Origin: Oegoconia quadripuncta
Taxonomy: Eukaryota; Arthropoda; Insecta; Lepidoptera; Autostichidae
Length of the DNA: 64,000 nt
Assembly: GCA_949316235.1 (NCBI GenBank)
Contig: OX438748.1
Coordinates: forward strand, 1,801,001-1,865,000
Reading direction: 5' to 3'
The position numbers and the translations under genes were made by a program. The notes beneath the pieces were generated by a model. It had not been told where the DNA came from, did no database searches, and saw only the letters and a list, made by a program, of their open reading frames with translations. Each line of letters begins with the position of its first letter. Position 1 is the first letter of the stretch. Shown piece after piece: positions 24,180 through 33,946 of this stretch.

Positions 24180-25318
24180 GTCTGCACATCGAAAATGAGG
24201 GGGACTTTGCTACCAGCCTTCAAATGAGTCGGAGCTCAACTGAACACATCAACGACAGTGAATGATTCTGATTGCCTACTATCACCGACGCGTGGAAGAA
24301 TCCGGTGAGTCGTTAGTTAATAAGAAGTTGATCATGGGATTTGAGCAAGGAGGAATTGAAGGACCGGTACCCATGGGTATGCAGATGACACCACAACGTC
24401 AGAGAGATACATGTCCAGTGCACAATCTAGTGGAGCTGAGATTCGTTCTAACAGGGAGTCAATGGTGGAGGGTACGAATTCGACATTAAAGGCAGTGTCC
24501 GACTGGGGCGACGCCAATCTTGTCGAGTTCAATTCTTCTAAAACACAGGCGTGTCTATTCACTAGCAAACGGAGTCCTTTCCACCTCACTCCGACTTTCC
24601 GGAATGTATCCATTCCAATCTCTGACCATCTCAACCTCTTGGGTTTGGAGTTAACCTCGAGTCTGAATTTTGGGCGCTCCATCGAATCGAAAGCGAAACT
24701 AGCAGCCAAGAAGCTTGGAATTCTCTCTAAGGTCAGGCGGTATTTCACACCAAAGCAGCTGCTGGAGCTTTACCAAGCTCAGATCCGCTCGTGCATGGAA
24801 TACTGCTGTCACCTCTGGGACGGATCAGCCAAGTACCAACTGGCTGCACTCGATTCTGTGGAACGACGCGCCATAAGACTCATAGGCGATGACTCAACGG
24901 TCACCGGCAAATTGCAAAGCCTTGAACACCGCCGTAGGGTCGCTTGCCTTTCAGTGTTTTACAGGATACATTTCGGGGAGTGTGCGATGGAATTGCATGA
25001 TCTTATTCCACCGTCCCCTTTCCATCTTCGGACAACCAGGCGCGGGGGGGGTTTCCATCCATATGTTGTCAACATACCGAACATCCGCACTAAGCTCTTT
25101 GCTTCGTCATTTATAATGCGGACTGCTAAGGTATGGAACTCACTGCCCGCGTCGGTTTTTCCCGACACTTACAACCTTGGGATCTTCAAGTCTAGAGTGA
25201 ATAGGCATTTACTGGGTGCGCGTGATACATCTTCGGCTACATCGTCACTTTCCATCAGGTGAGATTGTGGCCAAACGCGAATCCAGTTTTTAATAAAAAA
25301 AAAAAAAAAAAAAGACCA
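24180..25318 (+). pseudogene. LINE reverse transcriptase C-terminal third, family L8
   Basis: The longest LINE relic in the window: an uninterrupted 283-codon frame at 24411-25262. It starts after the catalytic palm (no YxDD block remains) and covers VEFNSSKTQACLFT, LGLELTSSLNFGRSIESKAK, KQLLELYQAQIRSCMEYCCH, LDSVERRAIRLIGD, RRRVACLSVFYRIHFGECAM and KVWNSLPASVFP, the thumb and C-terminal block of CR1/Jockey-group polymerases. The region just upstream (24262-24410) reads LINE-like sequence in another frame. The 3' UTR ends in an 18-base poly(A) at 25298. 5'-truncated with a still-open frame, hence fairly recent. Confidence 0.85.
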
Positions 25319-25692
25319 GGTGCGGTTGAATTCCATAGACTATACGCGGGGGCCAAGTTGGATGGCATGAGGGGCGTGCAAGTGTTTACTATTCACCAGT
25401 AAGCATCTCAGGTTCCATGATCATGATTGAATGTGAATACATTGACTATTCGCCTATAGTAGTTTGCAATAATATCGTCTTTGTCCGAGCCACCCTTTAC
25501 CACGCGACTGGCACCGTCACGGTCGCTAGAAACGCCCACCCTCACCCATCTACGACGCGATGGGCTCACCGCTTGTCATGTGCGCATTTCTGTATATTTT
25601 ATGAGGTAAACCGTGGATGTTGCTTCAATCATTAAACTTTGAATGCTTGGAACACTTAAACACTATTGTTTGGGATATTTCAGACCACCCCA
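25319..25692. other. No gene recognised
   Basis: Includes an imperfect match near 25560-25640 (TTATGAGGTAAACCGTGGAT...) to the reverse of 48540-48640, so part of it is an unclassified dispersed repeat. Confidence 0.45.
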
Positions 25693-25897
25693 TCCCAACT
25701 AATAATATTATAAGTGTGTGTATGTCTGTATGTAAATGTATGTTTGTTACCTCTTCACGCCTATACGGCTGGACGGATTTGGATGAAATTTGGTGGGTAG
25801 ACAGATTAGGACCTGGATTAACATATAGGATTTTTTTTTGCTGAACCGATTTTGATAAAATCTTCCACGCAGACGAAATCGCGGGCGGAAAGCTAGT
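25693..25897 (+). mobile_element. Short non-autonomous Helitron
   Basis: 205 bp beginning TCCCAACTAATAATATTATA and ending GCGGGCGGAAAGCTAGT. It is bracketed by A on the left and T on the right, the A/T target expected of Helitrons. The interior (TACCTCTTCACGCCTATACG, GATGAAATTTGGTGGGTAGA) is a common lepidopteran repeat. A short reverse match to its 3' end lies at 59233. Confidence 0.75.
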
Positions 25898-25955
25898 TCA
25901 GGATAAAGGTCGTAACCATGTAAGATAGATAAGTATTGTCAAATGTGTGTACTCT

Positions 25956-25961
25956 AACGTT
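25956..25961 (+). repeat. Polinton target-site duplication, left
   Basis: AACGTT, repeated directly at 40959-40964. Polinton integrases make 6-bp duplications. Because the hexamer is palindromic it also reads as inverted, so it could be mistaken for part of the TIR. Confidence 0.85.
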
Positions 25962-26698
25962 AGTAGTACGTATTCGAGAGTTCTGGACCAGCCCCGGGCC
26001 CTCCCCCTAAAAAAAGGTCACCACGGTGTGTTCCCCCTTTCACGGTCTCATTGGCGGCTTTAATTGGGTCGTTATTGACGGATTTGCCAGTTAACTTTGT
26101 TTGCTAATTATAATGGCTAGTAAAAAATTGTCCTTATCTAACCTAATAATAGGTTCACACATAAATCAAGTGGACGATAACTCCTCGGCTTTTGGCGCTT
26201 TTGTGTACCTACAACTGATACAAGTCTGAACTTGTTCATGGTAAGCATAGCGATTACAGCAGGTGTATGTTTTTAATATGGAAAAAAATTAAATTTATTG
26301 TCAGCAATGAAACTGCCTTTCCATTATTCTTTTATTTAGTTTTCTAATTTATGATCAATTTATATTTATGGCAGTAGTCGACAAAAAACATGCACCTTTT
26401 ACGGTGAATAGAAACTTCGTAATTTAAGTTATTTCATTATAGTATACCATTTTTTCCTAGTAAGATTTGGAAACAGGTGAGACTTTTTTGCTCGTCACGT
26501 TGGAATGTGTACGCCTTTAGATGAAATGATAACGATCACCCACTGTCAAATTTATTTATGTTAGTTATTCTTTAGATCGCCATCTGCGGCATACGCAGTA
26601 TTTTTTCTTAATTTTTTAATTCGATTCAATAATAAATATGTAGGGTTAATTCTTAATAGCTACTACGTATGTGGTATCACCACTCTACCTGGATAGGG

Positions 26699-26707
26699 TA
26701 TTTAAAG
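26699..26707 (+). promoter_or_regulatory. TATA-like box of the TIR gene
   Basis: TATTTAAAG lies about 30 bp upstream of CACAGTCC (26728-26735), a plausible arthropod initiator, and about 110 bp before the ATG at 26812. The mirror copy is at 40213-40221. Prediction from spacing only. Confidence 0.5.
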
Positions 26708-26811
26708 CGAGACGGCTTGTACAGCACCACAGTCCAAATTCGATCGCCCGCCTCGCCTCGAGACACAGTCGTACATTTCATAGTGAAAAGTGTTAAACTA
26801 CGCTTTCTGTC

Positions 26812-27388
26812 ATGTCGGTAAGTTTTTGTCTGTAACTACATTGTTTATGTGTTGTCTACTTTACCTGGACGATCTGTTTCGATGCAATTGCTTGACCTAA
26901 CCTTCGTTTTCTGCTCGTTTCAGACGTCGATTCCTGACAGTGATTACACCTTTAAGAACTATTACTTTCCTACTGCCGATCTAAGCGACGATGATGAAAC
27001 TCAAGATCCTCCTGCCTTGAAGGTCAAGCAAAACATTGCTAAGAGAAACATTGATTGTTTCTTTGAGAAGCCCAAGAAAAAGAGGGTCCGACTACAGTCT
27101 TCCAATATTGCCCAAGCTAACGGAGAAGGAACTTCATACATTTCATCGAATAATGATGACGGATCCTCAGCGAGTCATCTCATTAAAATAGAAGTGTATG
27201 AGATGAAAAAGTTGAAAGATGTTCAACCAATTGATTACTGGAAATATGCAGATGTTCGTGTTAAATATTACGCCTCAGAAGACGACAAGCATTACCGAAA
27301 TGTAAGAGATTTAATTTACAATATAACAAAACAGGTGGCAACGAAGACCGACTGCACAAAGTACTACATAACAGCGGATAAGAAATAA
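26812..27388 (+). CDS. TIR-encoded 156-aa protein, left copy (two exons)
   Basis: Exon 1 is only ATG-TCG (26812-26817). It is followed by a 106-nt intron with GTAAGT donor and CTGCTCGTTTCAG acceptor (26818-26923), then exon 2 (26924-27388); phase 0, in frame. An unspliced frame starting at 26849 is open but would translate the intron, so I prefer the spliced start. The product has an acidic N-terminus (DLSDDDETQD, 21-30). At residues 42-49 KRNIDCFF fits a PCNA-binding PIP box (x-x-x-I-x-x-F-F) except for K in the usual Q position. It is followed directly by the basic KPKKKRVR (51-58), which looks like an NLS. The C-terminal half is a lysine/tyrosine-rich alpha/beta-like region I do not recognise. 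AATAAA at 27497 can serve as poly(A) signal. Family unknown; a nuclear role is inferred. Confidence 0.8.
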
Positions 27389-27496
27389 TTCCTGGAATAG
27401 CCCGTTTCTTGCGACTCCCAATAGAGCAACGTTATAATTTATGGGTTTCTTCTTAGCACATTAACTGTCGCGACGCAGACTCTACTGAAAAACAGC

Positions 27497-27502
27497 AATA
27501 AA
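27497..27502 (+). terminator. Poly(A) signal of the TIR gene
   Basis: AATAAA about 110 bp after the stop codon of the 156-aa gene; mirrored at 39418-39423. Confidence 0.5.
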
Positions 27503-27532
27503 TTTTTCGTTCCCCACCGTTTTATACCTGTC

Positions 27533-27554
27533 TATAAGATACACCTCATATAAG
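27533..27554 (+). promoter_or_regulatory. TATA-like pair before the leader exon
   Basis: Two TATAAG hexamers at 27533 and 27549, 45-66 bp before the ATG at 27599. They lie inside the TIR, so both ends of the element carry the same putative promoter (mirror near 39366-39387). Confidence 0.45.
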
Positions 27555-27598
27555 CCACATGCCACCGAGAGATACATTTGTCTAACGCAGGCAGAAGG

Positions 27599-27726
27599 AT
27601 GGCACACTTCGAAACTCAATACGATGACCAACTGGTACGACTGTGTCTCGAAGCCGAACAAGACGAAATCGACCGACAACTCTATGAACTCTACGATGAT
27701 GTCGCAAACCAAGGACCAACAAAATC
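27599..27726 (+). CDS. TIR leader exon, left: 5' exon likely spliced to polB
   Basis: ATG at 27599 opens a frame starting MAHFETQYDDQLVRLCLEAE; its first 30 codons are inside the TIR and identical to the right-end gene (39321 leftward). Unspliced it would stop at 27728-27730 after 43 residues. The stop overlaps a consensus donor, C|GTAAGT at 27727, in phase 2. Acceptors at 27883, 27895 and 28234 are all in the phase that joins this exon in frame to the polymerase frame. I therefore read it as the N-terminal exon of the polymerase transcript. A stand-alone 43-aa peptide is the alternative. The peptide is acidic and probably helical; function unknown. Confidence 0.6.
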
Positions 27727-27895
27727 GTAAGTTTTTTTTTCCCTTGTTTTTATTGTTATGATTCTATACCCGAACGAGTAACTTGTATGAACATGTACCA
27801 AACTAATGTAGAGGGGGCGAGTATGGGTCGGTATATAAACGAGTTGTTCTGTGGTATTGGTATCACTAACAATTAATTCGTAGTTTTGAATTTAG

Positions 27896-30800
27896 AACAA
27901 TGTTGTCTTTGTCGACTGATGAAATACTATCATTAAATAAATTACTTATAATAAGTAAATTTCATCGTTGTATTAGAATGTGGTATATTAGTCACAAACT
28001 GCCTAATGCCATGTTGGAGGACTTAGAGATTATGCCCTATTATACACCTTGTCGTGGTCATTCAAAAAAAAATTATGTGACTACTGGAGAGACCGATGAA
28101 ATTGATGGTGTTATGCTAATGCAAGCATATTGCAAGCTGTGCAATGTGAGTATTATAATCGAGTTCTCGATTGTAATATTAATTTTGAATGTTTACTTTA
28201 ACCTATACTTATTAACCTATGCACCTCTTTACAGATCGAGTTCTCAAGTTGGCGGGAAAAGAAAATCGGAATCATGTGAAGGAACTGCTTCGAAGACTCG
28301 TCGAACACTAGAATGTCAAGATTATCAAGAACCATCAACATCAAGAATAGTGCCCCCAACTGTGAGTTACTTAGATAAACTAATAGTAGAATGTACCATA
28401 TGTAAAGTGTCAGTCAGCAAGCGATATTTTTCTAGCCATTTAAAGAGTAATTTACATAAAAATAATTTAATTACTGTTCACGATAACTTAGCAAATGTTC
28501 AGGTTATTGAGAGTGCATTTGGACAAAGGGTAAAAACTTACCGAATAACTTCAGACTCCAATATATTACATTTAGAAGTCGAAACGCCTGAATCATTTCT
28601 ATTAGGAATAAAATCCACTTTATTACAACTGATGAGCAAATGCATTAGTGATTTAACCCTCATCAAGGTAAATTTTATTTTACATGCCGATTTTGTGCAA
28701 CAAACAAAAGATTTACACAATTCTTTTGACTTTCAAACTTTTAATTATAGCTATTGCGTGGGGGATGATCCTGATAGCATAATTTCATTAATTTTTAAAG
28801 AAATTTCTGAAAAAGTTAGTAATTTTGAAAAGAAAGACAGCGGTTGGAGTTTGGAGAAAATCATATATCTTGATATGAATGTTAATAAATTTAACCCTTT
28901 ACGCGGTTCCTCCTATATAGACTTGCCTCTTGATATAAAACACAAAAAAGCCATCGTAAATGTTAAAAATAATGACCAACAATGTTTTCAATGGGCTGTA
29001 CTTTCCGCACTATATCCAGCTGCTCAACATTCTGACAGAGTAACGTCATATTTAAGTCATAAAAACAAATTAAATTTCACAAACATTCCTTTCCCGATGA
29101 AACTTAAAGATATTCATAAATTTGAACAGCTAAATAATATCAGCTTAAACGTTTTCGGTTTAGAATATGTTGCTAAAGAGAAAAAAAACCAAATCATTGG
29201 GCCTTTATACTTCACGAAACATCGAAAAGAAACTCACATTAATTTATTATATTTGAAAAATGGTGCTAGTAACTGTGGCCATTACTGCTACATAAAGAAT
29301 TTATCTAGATTAGTTAGTAATCAAATCACTGCGAGACACGGCGCTGTTTATATCTGTGACGGCTGTTTGCTGTATTTTCCAACACAGGAACAGTTAAACA
29401 ATCACTATCAGTTCGATTGTAATCATATAAAAACTGATTTACCAAATGACAAGCCGAGGAAAACCATATGGTGTGGAGAACCGCTACCTAATAACAGATT
29501 AGCCTTCAACAATTATGAGAAAAAATTAAAAATTCCGTTTGTAGTGTACGCAGATTTCGAATCATTTTTAAAGCCCATACAAACATGTAAAAACGACCCA
29601 TCTAAATCCTTCACAGCCAATATACAAAAACACGAAGTGTATAGTTTCGGCTATTATATTAAATGTTCATACAATGATCAACTTTCTGTTTATAGAAAGT
29701 ATACGGGTGAAGATTGTGCCCAGGTTTTTATGAAATTTCTTAAAAATGATTTAATTAACATCTGTCGAAAAAACTCCTTTCAGATATGTCCAGTGCCATT
29801 GACCACCGAAAATAATCGGGATGTGTTACAAAGTAGGGTATGTTTTATTTGTGAAAGTGAATTGAAAAATGATTCCACGGTATATTGTGATTGGTATACT
29901 GGCTTGTACAAAGGAGTTGCTCACTCGATGTGTGCTTCTAATTATAGAGCTCCCCGGTTTGTTCCTGTCTTTTTGCACAACTTAAATAATTATGATGCAC
30001 ATTTCATTGTTCACGCGCTGAATTTTGATGAGGGAGATATTGAAATAATTCCCCAAAACAAGGAAAAGTATATATCATTTTCAAAAAAAATTAATGTTTT
30101 AAATAATACTATGACCTTGAGATTTTTAGATTCTTTTAAATTCATGTCGTGTAGTTTGGAAAAGTTAGCACAAAATCTTAAAACCGACAAATTTCATGAA
30201 CTCCATAAAAATTTTCCGGATCAAGAAGATTTTAAGCGTTTGACTAGGAAAGGCATTTTCCCTTATGAATATATGACTTCATTTAATATATTAAAACAAG
30301 ATTATCTTCCAGCCCAAGATAAATTTTATAACTCGCTGGTAAATGAGCATGTTTCACTGGAAAGTTATAAACACGCAGAAGACGTATGGAATCATTTTAA
30401 TTGTAAAAATATGTCTGATTACTCAGATTTATATTTAAAAACCGACGTCTTATTACTAACTGACATATTTGAGAATTTCAGAAGTTTATGTTTATCTACT
30501 TATGATTTAGACCCTGCTCATTATTTTACTGCGCCCGGTCTGAGTTGGGATGCCATGTTGAAGTATACAAAAGTAAACCTAGAACTTCTGACCGATTTTG
30601 CCAAAATTGCGTTCATAAAAAAAGGTATTAGAGGCGGTATTTCTCAATGTAGCAATAGACACGCGAAAGCTAATAATATGTTCATGGAAGACTACAATAA
30701 TGAATTACCTTCATCCTATTTGATCTACCTAGATGCAAATAACCTGTACGGTTGGGCTATGTCACAATATCTCCCCATCGGTGAGTTTGAATGGGTTGAT

Positions 30801-31955
30801 GTAAATACTAATTTCAACGTTTCAGATGATTCAGAATATGGATTCGTGTTAGAAGTTGATTTACAATATCCTGATAATTTACACGATTCTCATTCCGATC
30901 TACCTTTCTGTCCGGATAATTTATGCTCTGAAAATAGCAAAGAAAAAAAATTAATACTAAATTTAAACAATAAAACTAAATACATCATCCATTATAGGAA
31001 TCTAAAACAATGTTTAAAATATGGTTTACAATTAACGAAAGTACACCGAGTACTTAAATTTAAACAAAGTATATGGCTGAAAAAATACATCGATTTAAAC
31101 ACAAATATGCGTACTTTAGCGGTCTCAGACTTTGAAAAGGATTTTTATAAACTAATGAATAACTCTGTCTTTGGAAAAACTATGGAAAATATCGAAAAAC
31201 GGGTTAATGTAAAACTACTCACACATTGGGAGAATCGAGGTAAAGTTGAAGGTGCTCAATCATTAATATCGAGGCCTGAATTTCACAGTCTTTCAATTTT
31301 CTCAGAATCGTTGGTAGCTATACAATTAAGAAAAACTAAATTGCTGTATAACAAGCCTATATATTTAGGTTTTTGCATATTAGATATTTCGAAAACATTA
31401 ATGTATGACTTTCACTATGACTATATGAAAATTAAATTTCAAAAGAATTTAAAACTACTTTATACTGATACCGATAGTCTTATCTATCAGATATATAGTA
31501 AAAATATATATTATGACATAAAGCCCGATTTATTGACTTACTTTGATACATCTGATTATCCCATGGATAATAAGTATGGGTTACCGCTAGTTAATAGGAA
31601 GAAACTAGGTCTCTTTAAAGATGAAAATAATGGAAAAATATTTAGAGAGTTTGTTGGATTGAGATCAAAAATGTATGCGATTGATGTAGACCACAAATTT
31701 ACAGCAAAAGCAAAAGGTGTCAATAAAAATGTGACAAAGAATTTTAATATGGAGCAATATAAAAGTTGCTTATTCCAAAAAAAGATTCACATTTCTGAGA
31801 TGTTGCGATTCAAATCTATTAAACATGTAATTTATACCCAAAAAATTAATAAGATTTCTTTATCGCATAATGACACCAAAAGGCATTTACTGGAAAATTG
31901 TACTGATACTCTAGCTTGGGGACACTATAAATTAAGAAAAAGTGAACACTTTTAA
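27896..31955 (+). CDS. polB: Protein-primed family B DNA polymerase (pPolB)
   Basis: Replicates the element from its termini by protein priming, as in other Polintons. The frame is open from 27900 (ATG) to 31955, 1,351 codons. Motifs (numbering from 27900): a C-x2-C...H...H finger (CTICKVSVSKRYFSSHLKSN) near 165; a region with NNDQQCFQWAVLSAL (~358) and GHYCYIKNL (~460) resembling a papain/OTU-like Cys-His pair; a finger ICDGCLLYFPTQEQLNNHYQ (~486); exonuclease motifs YADFESF (~550), NNYDAHFI (~698) and YLKTDVLLLTDI (~844); polymerase motifs YLDANNLYGWAM (~942), KLMNNSVFGKTMEN (~1083) and YTDTDSLIY (~1186). All catalytic aspartates are present. The end, LAWGHY near the C-terminus, is usual for the family. 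A candidate 89-nt intron (28146-28234) interrupts the N-terminal part; see findings. The catalytic region is secure, the exact N-terminus is not. Confidence 0.93.
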
Positions 31956-32676
31956 GTTATTTTTTACGTCAGGAACATTTTTTAGTTTTATATAAAAAAG
32001 TTATTATTCACACGTCGTAGCCTTATATAATTAATTAACCTATTGTGTCAAATTTTTATTACATGCGTATGTAGCGTGTAGCACTATTTTTGCAATTTGT
32101 TTCGCTTCATTGTATGAAAATAGTTTTGTAGTCGTAGTATAACGTATATAGTATTTTGTGGGGGTCCTAGAACTCAGGTTGTTGAGCAACTAATGTGTAT
32201 AGAAAATCTAAAAATGTATAAGTAAATTAAACATAGTTAATTATTATTTTTGTAATTTTAAAATGAAAGATAATACTAATTGAGATGTTAAATTGATTTT
32301 ATTGTTTTTTTTTTTTTTACTTTGATAATATGCTGATATATGAGGGAGAGGAGGCCTTTGTCCAGCAGTGGGACATTGGGAGCTTATAATAATAATATAT
32401 GCTGATAAAATCAAAGTAAAAATTAAATGAAATTTCTGTGTATATGTGGGAAGTATATGAATATATTTATCGACACTCATATAATAATAATACTGTATGA
32501 TGACTAATTTTAAAAGATGTGTTGTTGTGGAGTTTCTTAGGTCGCTTCTTCTCCATAGCCATAACACCTTTTTGAAGCGATATAGTAAAAAATTTAAAGT
32601 TTATAATAAGTGTTTTATTGTTTTTATTCCATTCCCCCATTCTACAGCCTGCAAGTAACACGCTCAATAATGAAAA
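31956..32676. other. Gap between polB and the virion genes, with a LINE scrap
   Basis: Non-coding, AT-rich. Holds the polB 3' UTR and, at 32341-32385, GAGGCCTTTGTCCAGCAGTG GGACATTGGGAGC, the 3' tip of an RTE-type LINE (compare 19690). It is followed by TTATAATAATAATA. This looks like a tiny retroposed fragment inside the Polinton. Any promoter for the downstream block should lie here, but I see no decisive motif. Confidence 0.6.
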
Positions 32677-33339
32677 ATGATTCATTTCATACACCCCTTC
32701 ACAGCTATAGTAGCAGGTCCTAGTGGGTGTGGTAAATCAAACTTTGTCACTAATTTTCTTAAATTTATGAAAGAAATATGTAACACTAATTTTTCACGAG
32801 TAGTATGGTGTTACGATGAAATGCAACCTTTATATAATTTGAACAACGTCGACTACAGTCAAGGTATACCGGATTTAAACATGTTTGATGGGAAGCAACC
32901 ACAATTACTTATAATAGATGATCTTATGAGAGAATCCGATGGTCGTATAGTGGACATTTTTACTAAAGGTAGTCATCATAGAAACCTTAGCGTGTTTTAT
33001 ATAACACAAAATTTATTTCATCAAGGCAGAGGACAACGTGACATTTCTTTAAATTCAAGTTACATAGTATATTTTAAAAATCCCCGGGATAGAACACAAA
33101 TACGCCATTTAGCGCGCCAAGTGTTCCCAGATAACTCTAAGTTCGTAGAAGAAGCTTATAAAGATGCTACGTCAGAAGCACATGGCTATCTAATGATTGA
33201 TTTAAAGCAAAATACAGACGATATGTGTCGTTTTAAGACTAAGATATTTCCCCTCAATAGCAATTGTGTAGTTTATGTATCGAAAAAGGGTTATAAATAT
33301 AATACGTATCGTGATAAAATTACAGTTAACAGTAGATAA
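32677..33339 (+). CDS. FtsK/HerA-type genome-packaging ATPase
   Basis: 220 aa, the usual size for Polinton packaging ATPases. Walker A is AGPSGCGKSN (residues 13-22) and Walker B is LLIIDDLM (~77-84). YITQNLFHQG (~109) matches the sensor-like region after Walker B in this family. It would drive DNA into a preformed capsid. The start at 32677 fits the family pattern (short HPF segment before Walker A). The stop overlaps the next ATG (TAATG at 33337-33341), so the two frames are likely co-transcribed. No damage seen. Confidence 0.92.
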   Translation: MIHFIHPFTAIVAGPSGCGKSNFVTNFLKFMKEICNTNFSRVVWCYDEMQPLYNLNNVDYSQGIPDLNMFDGKQPQLLIIDDLMRESDGRIVDIFTKGSHHRNLSVFYITQNLFHQGRGQRDISLNSSYIVYFKNPRDRTQIRHLARQVFPDNSKFVEEAYKDATSEAHGYLMIDLKQNTDDMCRFKTKIFPLNSNCVVYVSKKGYKYNTYRDKITVNSR

Positions 33340-33557
33340 TGTCTGAAGAAGCAGTGACACGAGATCGAGAGTTAGTTTTACAAGTACTAACACCTAAATA
33401 TCGCAAAGCTCTATTAAAAGAATGTACTGATGACAAAATAAATCGTATCTGTGAAAGTATTTTAGATACTTTGGATGAAATCCCCATAAAGGAAGTCCGG
33501 GAATCAAAATTTAGCTTCTTAAATCTACATTGTTTCTTTTCAACAAACATTGCTTAG
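33339..33557 (+). CDS. Small pX-like paralogue, C-terminally shortened
   Basis: 72 aa. Residues ~18-50 (LTPKYRKALLKECTDDKINR ICESILDTL) align with the N-terminal half of the next gene (LKPKYCTALLKVCKDEEINC LCECIYNIL), so the two are tandem duplicates. This copy lacks the basic stretch, the QKGG site and the hydrophobic tail of its neighbour, ending instead in LNLHCFFSTNIA. It may be a decaying duplicate or a soluble variant. ATG overlaps the ATPase stop. Confidence 0.6.
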   Translation: MSEEAVTRDRELVLQVLTPKYRKALLKECTDDKINRICESILDTLDEIPIKEVRESKFSFLNLHCFFSTNIA

Positions 33558-33608
33558 TATTTGCTTCTAATATTAACAACATTGTAAAAATATTATCAGT
33601 CGTTTACA

Positions 33609-33938
33609 ATGGTTGGTAGAGTGACGACGCATCTAGACTTATTAAAAGCATTACATACACTCAAACCTAAGTATTGTACAGCTTTATTGAAGGTTTGTAA
33701 GGATGAAGAAATAAATTGTTTATGTGAATGCATTTATAATATTTTAAATGGTAAAATTCCTCTGAAGAATCAAGATAAATCCAAGTTGAATAAATACAAA
33801 ACTATATTGAGAAAATTGGTGTCTAAAGGTAAAAGTAACTCTCGAAAACGAATTATTATACAGAAAGGTGGAGCATTCCTACCCATTATTTTAGGTTCCG
33901 TTCTCAGTGGATTACTAAGTTCGTTTCTAAATAAGTAA
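33609..33938 (+). CDS. Small virion-type protein, pX-like
   Basis: 109 aa, of a kind widespread beside Polinton/adintovirus capsid genes. N-terminal helical domain (LKPKYCTALLKVCKDEEINC...), a lysine/arginine-rich middle (KGKSNSRKRI), then QKGG (residues ~88-91) and a hydrophobic tail AFLPIILGSVLSGLLSSFL. QKGG|A fits the adenain-type cleavage rule (M/I/L/N/Q)-x-G-G, so the protease encoded at 38429 may release the tail. Resemblance to the adenovirus pX/late small proteins is by layout, and a membrane-active role is inference. Confidence 0.65.
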   Translation: MVGRVTTHLDLLKALHTLKPKYCTALLKVCKDEEINCLCECIYNILNGKIPLKNQDKSKLNKYKTILRKLVSKGKSNSRKRIIIQKGGAFLPIILGSVLSGLLSSFLNK

Positions 33939-33946
33939 AAATTACA

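Larger units (their letters stand above)
25962..27688 (+). repeat. Polinton left terminal inverted repeat
   Basis: 1,727 bp; mirror of 39232-40958 (left position p corresponds to right position 66920 minus p). Every stretch I compared by eye matched, including the 465-bp coding exon, and the equal lengths exclude net indels. It carries one complete two-exon gene (26812-27388) and the first exon of a second (from 27599). The border falls inside that second gene at codon 30. Confidence 0.95.

Noticed and set aside
25956..25961. AACGTT as part of the Polinton TIR
   Set aside because: It continues the inverted match only because it is palindromic; the AG...CT terminus rule and 6-bp duplication rule place the element edges inside it.
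26849..27388. 179-aa unspliced ORF in the TIR
   Set aside because: Its first 25 codons coincide with a consensus intron (GTAAGT...TTTCAG); the spliced 156-aa reading has a better start context.
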